Assembly (NCBI RefSeq): GCF_005405885.1
Contig: NZ_BJFL01000015.1
Span: 1 to 64,000 of the forward strand
DNA: 64,000 bases
Reading direction: 5' to 3'
Origin: Gandjariella thermophila
GTDB lineage: Bacteria; Actinomycetota; Actinomycetes; Mycobacteriales; Pseudonocardiaceae
A program made the position numbers and the translations under genes. The notes beneath the pieces are model-generated. The model saw nothing but the letters and a program-made list of their open reading frames with translations. It was not told the origin of the DNA and ran no database searches. Of the stretch, positions 24,745 through 33,310 are shown in pieces. Position 1 is the stretch's first letter, and the number at the start of each line of letters is the position of its first letter.

Positions 24745-26385
24745 TCAGGGCGTCTCGGCGGCCGGCTCGGCACCCACCGGGTACAGGCGCTCGCGCAGCG
24801 TCTTCTTGGAGAACTTGCCGGTGCTGGTCTTGGGGATCTCGTCGACGAACAGCACCTCGTCCGGCAGCCACCACTTCGCGACCCGCGGTCGCAGGTGGTC
24901 GATGATCTCCTCCGCGGTCACCGTGGCGCCCTGCTCGACCACCACGCAGGCGACCGGCCGTTCCGACCACTTCGGATCCGGCTTGGCGATCACCGCGGCC
25001 TCGGCCACCGCGGGATGGGCCATGATCTCGTTCTCCAACTCCACCGAGGAGATCCACTCGCCGCCCGACTTGACCAGGTCCTTGGTGCGGTCCACCAGCC
25101 GCACGTAGCCATCCGGGTCGATGGTGGCCACGTCGCCGGTGCGTAGCCAGCCGTCGTCGGTGAACGAGCCGCCGCCGTCCTCGGCGTGGAAGTACTCCCT
25201 GGCCACCCACGGGCCGGACGCCTGCAACTCGCCGAAGGCCACGCCGTCCCACGGCAGTTCCTCGCCCGACTCGGGGTCCACGATGCGCAGGTCCATCAGC
25301 GGCACCGGCTGGCCCTGCGCGGCCCGCACGTCGGCCAGCGCGTCCGCGGCCAACCTCTCGTGCTGCGAGCGCGGGGTGGCGATGCTGGCGATCGGGCTGG
25401 TCTCGGTCATGCCCCAGGCCTGGGTGATGGGCAGCCCGATCTTCTCCCGCCACGTCTCGGACAGTGACCTCGGTACCGCCGACCCGCCGCAGACCACCAT
25501 CCGCAGGCTGGACAGGTCGTGGGAGTCCAGCAGCGGGACGGCGCCCATCCAGATGGTGGGCACCCCCGCGGTCACCGTCACCCGGTGCCGCTCGATCTGC
25601 TCCAGCAGCGCGGCCGGGGTCATCGACGGCCCGGGGAAGACCAGGTTCGCGCCGGCGAACACGGCGGCGTAGGGCAGCCCCCAGGCGTTGACGTGGAACA
25701 TCGGCACCACCGGCAGCAGGGTGTCCCGCTCGCACAGGGCGACGGCGTCCGCGGTGAGCAGGATCAGCGAGTGCAGCACCGTGGAGCGGTGCGAGTACAC
25801 CACGCCCTTGGGGTTTCCGGTGGTGCCGGAGGTGTAGCACATCGCGGCCGCGGCGTTCTCGTCCGCGACGGCGAACCGGCCGGCGAACGGTTCGGCGGCG
25901 GCGAGCAGCGTCTCGTAGTCGTGCACCCGCGGATCGCCGGGCATCTCGCAGTCCGCGCCGTCGTCGATCACCACGACGTGCCGGACTTCGGGCATCTCGG
26001 CGACGATCGGCCACAGCGCGGGCAGCAGCGAGCGGTCGACGAAGATCGCCTCGTCCCGGGCGTGCCGCACGATGTAGCGCACCTGGTCGGCGAACAGCCG
26101 GATGTTCAGCGTGTGCAGCACCCGGCCGGTGCACGGGACGGCGAAGTACAGTTCCAGGTGCCGCTGGGTGTTCCAGGCGAAGCTGGCCACCCGCGCGTCC
26201 GGTGCCAGGCCGAGGGTGTCCAGCACGGTGGCCAGCCGCCGCACCCGCCGGGCCCACTCCGCATAGCTGACCGTCACCTCGCCGGTGTGCGTGGCGGTGA
26301 CGATCGACCTGTGCCCGAAGAGTTGCTCGGCGCGGTGGAAGACATGGGGAAGGCCGAGTGGCCGGTCCTGCATCAGTCCGTACAT
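24745..26385 (-). CDS. Fatty-acid/medium-chain acyl-CoA ligase (AMP-forming)
   Basis: The 546-residue ANL-superfamily enzyme has the AMP-binding P-loop [16 protein letters not shown], motif A5 [12 protein letters not shown]7 [18 protein letters not shown]8 [14 protein letters not shown] and the C-terminal catalytic lysine in [11 protein letters not shown]. These match long/medium-chain fatty-acid CoA ligases rather than peptide-synthetase domains. It activates a carboxylic acid with ATP to acyl-AMP and then acyl-CoA in the cytoplasm. No beta-oxidation genes are adjacent, so the natural substrate is open. Confidence 0.9.
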   Translation of the reverse strand: MYGLMQDRPLGLPHVFHRAEQLFGHRSIVTATHTGEVTVSYAEWARRVRRLATVLDTLGLAPDARVASFAWNTQRHLELYFAVPCTGRVLHTLNIRLFADQVRYIVRHARDEAIFVDRSLLPALWPIVAEMPEVRHVVVIDDGADCEMPGDPRVHDYETLLAAAEPFAGRFAVADENAAAAMCYTSGTTGNPKGVVYSHRSTVLHSLILLTADAVALCERDTLLPVVPMFHVNAWGLPYAAVFAGANLVFPGPSMTPAALLEQIERHRVTVTAGVPTIWMGAVPLLDSHDLSSLRMVVCGGSAVPRSLSETWREKIGLPITQAWGMTETSPIASIATPRSQHERLAADALADVRAAQGQPVPLMDLRIVDPESGEELPWDGVAFGELQASGPWVAREYFHAEDGGGSFTDDGWLRTGDVATIDPDGYVRLVDRTKDLVKSGGEWISSVELENEIMAHPAVAEAAVIAKPDPKWSERPVACVVVEQGATVTAEEIIDHLRPRVAKWWLPDEVLFVDEIPKTSTGKFSKKTLRERLYPVGAEPAAETP

Positions 26386-26590
26386 CGAAACCCCTCACGA
26401 ACAACTCTGGTCGCAGGTCGCCGACCGGAGTGTCGCCCACCGGAGGCGCCGGGTCCACACGTCGGCCGGCAAAACCGTGCCCGCCGGCGGAAGTGGCTTC
26501 CCGGCGGAGGTCGGTGACCAGCAAGGTGATCGCCGATCCATGGGTGCCACCGACTATGGTGGAGATCTCGGCAACCGCGGAGAGGGCGAC

Positions 26591-27772
26591 ATGAACGCGA
26601 GGCGATCGCCGGACGGCAGGCGCTGGATGGGGGTCGGCAGATCGGCGGAGCCGGACTCGCGCGCCGCCGCCTCGGCCGCCGCGCGGGCCGCGCTGGCTGG
26701 TCCGGAACCGAAGTTACTGATCGTCTTCACCGCGGTGCACCACGACGGCGCCGCGGTGCTGGCCGGCGTCCACGACGTCGCCCCGGACGTGCCGCTGATC
26801 GGCTGCTCCACACACGGCGAGATCGGCCCGGGCGGTCCGGCGGACGGCACGGTCACCATTGCCGCCATCGGCGGCGCGGGCTTCTCCGTGGCCACCGCGA
26901 CCGCCGAGGCGGTGTCCGGCCGACAGCGGGTGGCCGGTGCGGAGTTGGCCGGCTCCGTGCGGCGGGTCGACGACCTGGCGCACCGGGTCCTGCTGCTGCT
27001 CACCGACGGCCTGGTACGCGAGCAGGAGACGCTGCTGCGCGGCTGCTACGCCGTGCTCGGCGCGAGCGTCCCGCTGTTCGGCGGGGCCGCCGCCGAGGGG
27101 TTTCAGCGGTGCGGGCCGTACGTGCTCGGCGGCGAGCGGGTGCTCAGCGATGCCGCGGTCGCGGTGACCATCGCCTCGGAGGCGCCGCTGTCCGTCGCGG
27201 TACGGCACGGCTGGCGCACCGTCGGCGACCCGATGATCGTGACCGGCAGCGGCAACGGCTGGGTCTACACCCTGGACGACCAGCCGGCGCTGGACGTGTA
27301 CCTGGACCGGCTCGGCGCGCCGCCCGAGGCCTACACCGACGCCGGCGCTTTCATCGACTTCGCCCTGCCGCGGCCGCTGGGTGTGCAGCGGCGCAGCGGG
27401 GTCGAGCCGCGCAACCTGGGCAACCGGGTGGACATCGAGCGTCGTGCCATCTCCAGCGGCACCGCCATCGATCACGGCGGGCTGGTGTGGGTGATGACCG
27501 GCGACGAGGAGTCGATCCTGGCCGCCACCGACACCGCGTGCGCTGAGGCGGTGTCCGGGCTCGGCTGCGAGCCGGTCGGCCTGTTCACGTTCTCCTGCTC
27601 CGCGCTGCGCCCGGTGCTCGGCGAGCACGGCGTCCGGCGGGAGAACGACCGGATGGCGAAATGGGCCGACGGGGCACCGTTCGCCGGCTTTTACACCTAC
27701 GGGGAGATCGCCCGCGTGCGTGGCATCGACGGCTTCCACAACCAGACGCTCGCCGTCCTGGCACTCGGCTGA
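26591..27772 (+). CDS. FIST-domain sensory protein
   Basis: The 393-residue soluble protein has FIST_N and FIST_C domains: MGVGRSAEPDSRAAASAAAR, LIGCSTHGEIGPGGPADGTV, LFGGAAAEGF and C-terminal GLFTFSCSALRPVLGEHGVR with FAGFYTYGEIAR. FIST domains are proposed to bind small ligands such as amino acids and occur in signalling proteins. There is no membrane segment. The ATG at 26591 follows GGAGAGGG. The next gene, 30 bp on, encodes a GAF-GGDEF diguanylate cyclase, suggesting a sensor/output pair. The stop codon is the first triplet of a 36-bp repeat. Confidence 0.88.
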   Translation: MNARRSPDGRRWMGVGRSAEPDSRAAASAAARAALAGPEPKLLIVFTAVHHDGAAVLAGVHDVAPDVPLIGCSTHGEIGPGGPADGTVTIAAIGGAGFSVATATAEAVSGRQRVAGAELAGSVRRVDDLAHRVLLLLTDGLVREQETLLRGCYAVLGASVPLFGGAAAEGFQRCGPYVLGGERVLSDAAVAVTIASEAPLSVAVRHGWRTVGDPMIVTGSGNGWVYTLDDQPALDVYLDRLGAPPEAYTDAGAFIDFALPRPLGVQRRSGVEPRNLGNRVDIERRAISSGTAIDHGGLVWVMTGDEESILAATDTACAEAVSGLGCEPVGLFTFSCSALRPVLGEHGVRRENDRMAKWADGAPFAGFYTYGEIARVRGIDGFHNQTLAVLALG

Positions 27773-27805
27773 CAGCCTGTCCCGGAACTGGACTGACCTG
27801 CGATG
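27770..27805 (+). repeat. Stop-codon-linked 36-bp interspersed repeat, copy A
   Basis: It begins with the TGA of the FIST gene (TGACAGCCTG), has CCGGAAC in the middle and ends GACCTGCGATG, whose ATG is the start codon of the GGDEF gene. Other copies are at 51515-51549 (+) and 53338-53373 (-). The inner palindrome TCCGGAACCGGA seen in the other copies is degenerate here (CCCGGAACTGGA). Confidence 0.8.
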
Positions 27806-29326
27806 GCGCATCCCTCCGGCTTCCAGGTCCAGCAGATCCTCGAACTGCTGGCCGTCGTGTCCTCCTACCCGGACGAGGACTCGGCGGTGCAGGGCGCGGT
27901 GGAACGGGCCGCGCAGGCGCTGGAGGCCGAGGTCGCCGCGGTGGTCTTCGCCGACCGGGTCGCCGCCTGCGTCGGTTTCCCGGTCGGCGCGGTGCCCGAG
28001 GCCGACCTGTTCGCGGTGGCCCGGCGGGAGCGGGACCGGCTGGACGTGCCGGGCGCCGGCCGGTGCCACACCGTCGCCGCCGGCTGGGGTGGCGGCCACC
28101 CCGGGCACCTGGTCCTCGCCCGCGGCGACGACCCGTTCTCGGTGGAGGAACGCAACCTGGTCCGCGGCATGGCGCGGCTGCTCGAACTCACCCTCACCAT
28201 GCTGCGCACCCTGCAGGCCGAGCACGCCATGCGGGAGCGCAGCGACCGCCAGGCCGCGGAGAACGCCCGGCTGCTGGCGGACCTGCGGCAGCGGCAGCGA
28301 TTACTGGAGAACCTGTTCGAGATCCAACGGGCGATCTCCCACCGCCGCCCGCTCGGCCAGGTGCTGAACATGATCACGCGGGCGGCGCAGGACCTGCTCG
28401 GCGACGATATCGTCGCCTTGTGGCTGACCGACGGCCAGGGCGCCGACCGGTGCACCCTGGTCGCCGGGGTCGGGCTGTGCGAGGACGTCACCCGGCGGCG
28501 GCCCACGGTGACGCTGGCGGACGCGGGCGCGGTGGGCGAGTCGGTGTTGGCCGACGACGTGGTGGTGTGGTCGGCCGCCCGCGGCCCCGGCGCGACGCTG
28601 TCCTGGCTCACCGGTGGCCGGCTGCGCGCGTCGATGGCCGCGCCGGTGCACGACAGCGGCACGGTCACCGGTGGCCTGCTAGTCGGCTCCTTCCAGCCGG
28701 GCCGCGACTACGCCGAGGCGGACGTGCAGACGCTGCGCGCCTTCGCCGAGCACGCCAGTCTCGCGCTCACAGACGCCAACACGGTGGACCGGATGTACCG
28801 GGCGTTCCACGACTCGCTGACCGGGCTGGCCAGCCGCGGCCTGTTCGTGGAGCGGCTGACCCAGCACCTGGGCATGGCCGAGCGGGAGAACCAGCGGATC
28901 GCGCTGCTGTTCATCGACCTCGACCGGTTCAAGGCGATCAACGACACGCTCGGCCACGCCGCGGGCGACCAGTTGCTGACCACCACCGCGCAGCGGTTGA
29001 CCGCGCAGCTACGCGGCACCGACGTCGCCGCCCGGTTCGGCGGCGACGAGTTCGCCATCATGCTCTACGGCGTGTCCTCGCTCGCCGACGCGTCCGTGGT
29101 GGCCGAGCGGATCATCCGCGCGATCGGCGAACCGATGATCATCGGCGGCCGGGAGTTCCGGGTCAATGCCAGCATCGGCATCGCGTTGAGCACGCCGGGC
29201 ATGCCCAACCCGGCGGAACTGGTGCGCCGCGCGGACATCGCCATGTACCAGGCCAAGCGCAGCGGGCGCGGCCGCTACCAGGCGTTCGCCGAGGACATGC
29301 TGCTGGCCTTCCCGGAGTCCGGCTGA
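27803..29326 (+). CDS. GAF-GGDEF diguanylate cyclase
   Basis: The 507-residue soluble enzyme has an N-terminal GAF-like region (about 1-145), a linker coiled coil (about 145-175), a second GAF domain (about 175-330) and a GGDEF domain (about 340-505). The active site ARFGGDEFAIML is intact, and RGTD lies five residues before GGDEF, the position of the RxxD inhibitory site. It should make c-di-GMP from two GTP, with product inhibition. No EAL domain is present. Its start codon lies in repeat copy A, with no clear Shine-Dalgarno sequence, so translation may depend on coupling to the FIST gene. Confidence 0.9.
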   Translation: MAHPSGFQVQQILELLAVVSSYPDEDSAVQGAVERAAQALEAEVAAVVFADRVAACVGFPVGAVPEADLFAVARRERDRLDVPGAGRCHTVAAGWGGGHPGHLVLARGDDPFSVEERNLVRGMARLLELTLTMLRTLQAEHAMRERSDRQAAENARLLADLRQRQRLLENLFEIQRAISHRRPLGQVLNMITRAAQDLLGDDIVALWLTDGQGADRCTLVAGVGLCEDVTRRRPTVTLADAGAVGESVLADDVVVWSAARGPGATLSWLTGGRLRASMAAPVHDSGTVTGGLLVGSFQPGRDYAEADVQTLRAFAEHASLALTDANTVDRMYRAFHDSLTGLASRGLFVERLTQHLGMAERENQRIALLFIDLDRFKAINDTLGHAAGDQLLTTTAQRLTAQLRGTDVAARFGGDEFAIMLYGVSSLADASVVAERIIRAIGEPMIIGGREFRVNASIGIALSTPGMPNPAELVRRADIAMYQAKRSGRGRYQAFAEDMLLAFPESG

Positions 29327-29385
29327 CCGACCGCCGCCGCCGCGCGACGGCAACGTGATCACGGCCCGCGGCCGGGAGTGAGCGC

Positions 29386-30924
29386 TCAGCGGGCCGTGCA
29401 CGGACCGTCGTCCGCCCACGCGCCCTGCTGGTTGGCGCCGGGCTCGTCACCGCGTGTCCACCACTTCGCCGTCCAGGTGCGGCCGGCGTGGGTGACCGTG
29501 TCACCGCGCACGTAGGTGCCGTTCGGGTCCCACGCCGCGGCGGTGCACGTGGCGACCGGCCGGCCGGAGCCGGCGCACGGGCCGTTGTCCACCCAGACGT
29601 TGTCCGGGTTGGCGCCGGGCACCTCGCCCTGGTTCCACCACTTCGCGGTCCACGCGTGCCCGTTGTAGGCGACCACCGTGCCCCCGACGTAGGGGTTGGT
29701 CGCGTTCCACGGCAGCGCCGAGCAACCCGCCCGCGCCGACCCGCCGGGGTTCGGCCGTGGTGGGGTGGTCCTGGTCGTGGCGGGCGGCCGGGCCGGCGCG
29801 GGTGGCCGGGCGGGCTGGGCGCCGGGCAGCACGGCGGCCGCGTCCTGGTTGCCGAACCGCGCGGTGAACCCGGTGAACTCCCACGGGCTCTGCGGGACGT
29901 CGCTGCAGCCGGGGCCCGGCTGCAGCGGGTCGCACGGGCGGTCCCGGTCGACCGCCCAGAAGGTGAACCGGCCCAGCCGGTTCCGCAGCGCGTAGGTCAG
30001 CACGGAGCGGAAGTCGGCCTGGGTGAACACCTCGCCGGCGTCGGTGCGGCCGTTCATGCCGAGGACGCCCTCGTGCGCGTAGGCGGTGGCGGAGTCCCAG
30101 TCGAAGGTGGTCATCAGGATGCCGTGGAACGTCTCCAGCGCGGCGATCTGCGCGCGGTCGCCGGTGAAGCCGTTGTCGAAAGCCATGATCGTGAAGTTGT
30201 CCGGGACGAACCCCATGCTCTTCGCCAGGTTGAGGATCTGCTGCCCGAAGCCGCCGGTGCCCGCGGTGGTGCCCGCCGTGGTGATCGACACGTACAGGCC
30301 CGGGTTGCGCTGCCGGAGCAGCTGCGCGGCGCCCACCTCGTTGGCCAGCGCCGAGGAACTCTCGTAGCCGGGCGCCTCCAGGTCGAAGTCGACCGCCCGG
30401 ACCTGGTAGGCGTCCACGACCTGCTGGTACGCGTCGGCGGTGGCCTGCGGGGTGGGGCAGCTCTGGCCGAGCTTGGCGCCGCCGAAGCCACCGAAGGAGA
30501 CCACCACGTCGCCGCCCGCGCCGCGCACGGTGTCGACCAGCCGCCGGACCGCCCCGTCGACGATCGGCCGGTCCCCGTTCCAGGTGGGTGTGCAGCCGCC
30601 GCTGGTGGCGGCCAGCACGAACGGCAGGGTGAAGGTCTTCTGGCCGGTCGCCGCCATGATCGCGGTCAGGTCGGGCGGGTTGTCCGGGTCGGTCAGGTAC
30701 GGCGCGGCGCCGTACCAGGCGGGCAACGCCGCACCGCGGGCGCCGACCTGCGCGCCCAGCGTGGTCTGCGGCTCCAGCGCGGTCGGATCGGGAGAGCTGC
30801 TGGTAGTGGCGACGACGGTGGCGGCGACGATCATCACCGCGGCCGCCGTCAACGAGTACGTCCCGACCTTCGACCGGCCGACCTTCGAGTGCCCGACTCT
30901 CGACCGCCCTACTATCGACCGCAC
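29386..30924 (-). CDS. Secreted GH18 chitinase with two CBM5/12 modules
   Basis: The 512-residue protein has a signal or signal-anchor helix (about 22-42), a GH18 catalytic domain (about 65-380) and two C-terminal chitin-binding modules of about 45 residues, each with YxxGxxVxYxGxxWxAKWWNxGxxP sequence (WTAKWWNQGEVPGANP and WTAKWWTRGDEPGANQ). The catalytic motif is VRAVDFDLEAPG, in which E is the acid/base. A Pro/Thr linker joins the parts. It would cut or bind chitin outside the cell. The GTG at 30924 follows AGGAGG; a much longer in-frame reading upstream is not conserved. The N-terminus contains a repeated VGRSxVGxSKV motif. Confidence 0.86.
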   Translation of the reverse strand: MRSIVGRSRVGHSKVGRSKVGTYSLTAAAVMIVAATVVATTSSSPDPTALEPQTTLGAQVGARGAALPAWYGAAPYLTDPDNPPDLTAIMAATGQKTFTLPFVLAATSGGCTPTWNGDRPIVDGAVRRLVDTVRGAGGDVVVSFGGFGGAKLGQSCPTPQATADAYQQVVDAYQVRAVDFDLEAPGYESSSALANEVGAAQLLRQRNPGLYVSITTAGTTAGTGGFGQQILNLAKSMGFVPDNFTIMAFDNGFTGDRAQIAALETFHGILMTTFDWDSATAYAHEGVLGMNGRTDAGEVFTQADFRSVLTYALRNRLGRFTFWAVDRDRPCDPLQPGPGCSDVPQSPWEFTGFTARFGNQDAAAVLPGAQPARPPAPARPPATTRTTPPRPNPGGSARAGCSALPWNATNPYVGGTVVAYNGHAWTAKWWNQGEVPGANPDNVWVDNGPCAGSGRPVATCTAAAWDPNGTYVRGDTVTHAGRTWTAKWWTRGDEPGANQQGAWADDGPCTAR

Positions 30925-31172
30925 CGTGTCCTCCTGTCGCAAGGCGTGCTGTCCTTTGCTACGCCGTGCCGGCGGGGAACGTTCACCAGCCTGCCGCCAG
31001 CCTGTCGAGTGAGCCGATGCTGGGCCAGCCGGTCGATATTCGCTGGGTCGAACGGGTCGCGGCGGATCGGTTGCCTTGCCTCGCCCGGATCCCGCTCGGC
31101 ACTGTGCCACCGGCGGCGCGATCGATCGGCGGCGGTGTCGCACGCGCCGCGGCCGCGACGCAGGGGGTGACC

Positions 31173-31880
31173 ATGGCGCAGGACGACGGGCCCGGGGACG
31201 CGGGCGAGCACGAGGTGTCGGGTGCCGCGCCGGCCGGGCAGCGCCCGGCCGTGTCCTTCGCCGCCACCGTGCTGCTGGCCGTGCTGCTGCCCTACGGGAC
31301 CTACCGGCTGCTGCTGGACTACGACTTCGAGTCGGTGGACGCGCTGGTGCTCGCCGCGGTTTTCCCGGTGGGTCTGGCCACCGTGGACCTGGCGCTGCGG
31401 CGCCGGCCGGACCCGCTGACCGGGCTGTCCGTGCTGACCATCGCGCTGGGCATCGCGGCGGGTGAGTTGACCGTGGACCCCCGCCTCGCGCTGGCCCGCT
31501 ACTCGCTGTTCAGCGGTGGCTTCGCGGTGGTGCTGCTGGGCTCCCTGGCGGTCGGCCGGCCGCTGGCATTCGTGCTCTGCCGCACGTTCGTCGCCCGGCA
31601 CGACCCGGAGATCGAGCGGGTCTGGCTGAACCGCTGGCGCGGCTGCCCGGCGTTGCGGGCCACGCTGCGCCGCATCACCGCGGCGTGGAGTGTTCTGCTG
31701 CTCGCCGACGCGGCGGCGCGGGTTGCCGTCGCCTACACGTTGCCGGTGACGCGGGCGACCACGGTCAGCCACCTCGCCGCGGTGCTGGCGGTCGCGCTGC
31801 TGCTCGCCGTCACCGCGGGATACCTGCGTCGCGGGTTGCCGGCGATCCGCTGGGAGTTCGCCGAGCAGGACCGGGCCTGA
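31173..31880 (+). CDS. Integral membrane protein (VC0807-like)
   Basis: The 235-residue protein has about six membrane helices, with a first one in FAATVLLAVLLPYGTYRLLL and others in VLVLAAVFPVGLATVDLALR-type stretches, and a conserved-looking cytoplasmic loop CRTFVARHDPEIERVWLNRW. This layout matches the uncharacterised VC0807 family. The ATG at 31173 was chosen after GGGGGTGACC; a GTG two codons earlier is equally possible. No enzyme motif is visible. It lies divergent from chitinase and upstream of nagA in the same direction. Confidence 0.7.
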   Translation: MAQDDGPGDAGEHEVSGAAPAGQRPAVSFAATVLLAVLLPYGTYRLLLDYDFESVDALVLAAVFPVGLATVDLALRRRPDPLTGLSVLTIALGIAAGELTVDPRLALARYSLFSGGFAVVLLGSLAVGRPLAFVLCRTFVARHDPEIERVWLNRWRGCPALRATLRRITAAWSVLLLADAAARVAVAYTLPVTRATTVSHLAAVLAVALLLAVTAGYLRRGLPAIRWEFAEQDRA

Positions 31881-31905
31881 CGCCAGCCGGAGTCGCCGAC
31901 TCGCA

Positions 31906-31917
31906 TGGTCTGAACCA
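31906..31917. promoter_or_regulatory. DasR-like (dre) site upstream of nagA
   Basis: TGGTCTGAACCA matches the core of the GntR/DasR consensus TGGTCTAGACCA at 10 of 12 positions, with 4-bp perfect outer arms. It is 115-126 bp upstream of the nagA start. DasR represses nag and chitinase genes in streptomycetes and is released by glucosamine-6-phosphate. Only sequence likeness supports this. Confidence 0.42.
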
Positions 31918-32031
31918 ATTGCCCTACTATCGGGACAGCCGTCGGGGATGGTCGTGCGGCGCGTCCGGCGCGGCGAACCGGCGTGTTCCCGCCGGTCAGC
32001 GCTCCGGCGACCGGGAGAGCAGGAGGCTTTG

Positions 32032-33258
32032 GTGGTAGTTCTCGACCGCGCCAGGATCGTCACCGAAACCGGCATCATCAACGACGGTCACATCGCGGTC
32101 GAGGGCGAGACCATCGTCGCGGTCGAAGCGAACGGGCCCGGCGCGGCGCCCCCGCGGCTGGCGGCGGAGGCGGTCGACCTCGCTGGCCACTGGGTGCTGC
32201 CCGGCTTCGTCGATCTGCACAACCATGGCGGAGGCGGCGGCTCGTACGCCACCGGCGACCCCGAGTCGGCGCTGCGCGCCTACCGCTTCCACCGGAAGCG
32301 GGGCACCACCACGTCGATCGCCAGCCTGGTCACCGCCTCGGTGGACGACCTGGCCAGGGACGTGGCGGCGCTGGCCGAGCTGGTCGACGACGGCGTGCTC
32401 GCCGGCCTGCACCTGGAGGGGCCGTTCATCAGCCAGGCCCGCTGCGGCGCGCACGATCCCCACCTGCTGCGCGCGCCGGACCTGCCCGTGCTGCGCTCGC
32501 TGCTGCGCGCGGGCCGCGGCGCGGTACGGATGGTCACCCTGGCGCCCGAGCTGGAGGGCGGTATCACTGCGGTGCGGCACCTCGCCGAGTCCGGGGTCAC
32601 CGCCGCCGTCGGGCACACCGACGCCGCCTACCACACCGCCAGGGACGCGTTCGCCGCCGGCGCCACCGTGGCCACCCACCTGTTCAACGCCATGCGGCCG
32701 ATCCACCACCGCGAGCCGGGGCCGATCACCGCGGCGCTGGAGCACGACGGCGTAATCGTCGAACTGATCAACGACGGGGTGCACCTGCACGACGCGGTGG
32801 TGCGCGCGGTCTTCGGCGCCGTGGGAGCGGAGCGGGTCGCGCTGATCACCGACGCGATCAGCGCGGCCGGCCTGCCGGACGGCTCGTTCCGCCTCGGGCC
32901 GATGCGGGTGCGGGTATCGGCCGGGGTGGCCCGGCTGGCCTCCTCCGACGCGATCGCCGGGTCCACGCTCACCCAGGACGCCGCGCTGCGCAGGGCCGTG
33001 CTGGACGAGGGACTGTCCATCGTGGACGTTTCGGCGGCGCTGTCCGCGACGCCGGCGCGGGTGCTCGGCCTGGACGGGGAGATCGGGACCGTGCGGCCGG
33101 GCAAGCGGGCGGACCTGGTGGTGCTGGACGCCGACCTGGCCGTGGTGGGGGTGATGGCGCGCGGCCGGTGGATCACCCGGTTCACCGGCAACGGCCACGC
33201 CGGCGCCGGCGGGAACGGCCACCGGGCGCGGACCCCTCCGGCGACCGAATCCGCCTGA
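32032..33258 (+). CDS. nagA: N-acetylglucosamine-6-phosphate deacetylase
   Basis: The 408-residue amidohydrolase-superfamily enzyme removes acetate from GlcNAc-6-phosphate to give glucosamine-6-phosphate. It shows the HxN/HxH-type start FVDLHNHGGGGG, the metal Glu in LHLEGPF, metal histidines in VGHTDA and THLFNAM, and catalytic Asp in LITDAISAAG. The GTG at 32032 follows AGGAGG with 5-bp spacing. It fits the chitinase and chitosanase nearby: polymer degradation outside, GlcNAc use inside. No nagB or phosphotransferase genes are present in the window. A DasR-like site lies upstream. Confidence 0.93.
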   Translation: MVVLDRARIVTETGIINDGHIAVEGETIVAVEANGPGAAPPRLAAEAVDLAGHWVLPGFVDLHNHGGGGGSYATGDPESALRAYRFHRKRGTTTSIASLVTASVDDLARDVAALAELVDDGVLAGLHLEGPFISQARCGAHDPHLLRAPDLPVLRSLLRAGRGAVRMVTLAPELEGGITAVRHLAESGVTAAVGHTDAAYHTARDAFAAGATVATHLFNAMRPIHHREPGPITAALEHDGVIVELINDGVHLHDAVVRAVFGAVGAERVALITDAISAAGLPDGSFRLGPMRVRVSAGVARLASSDAIAGSTLTQDAALRRAVLDEGLSIVDVSAALSATPARVLGLDGEIGTVRPGKRADLVVLDADLAVVGVMARGRWITRFTGNGHAGAGGNGHRARTPPATESA

Positions 33259-33310
33259 GCGGCCGGTCGGCCCGCCGCCACCGGGTCGCGGCGCCCGCCG
33301 GGCGTGGTCC

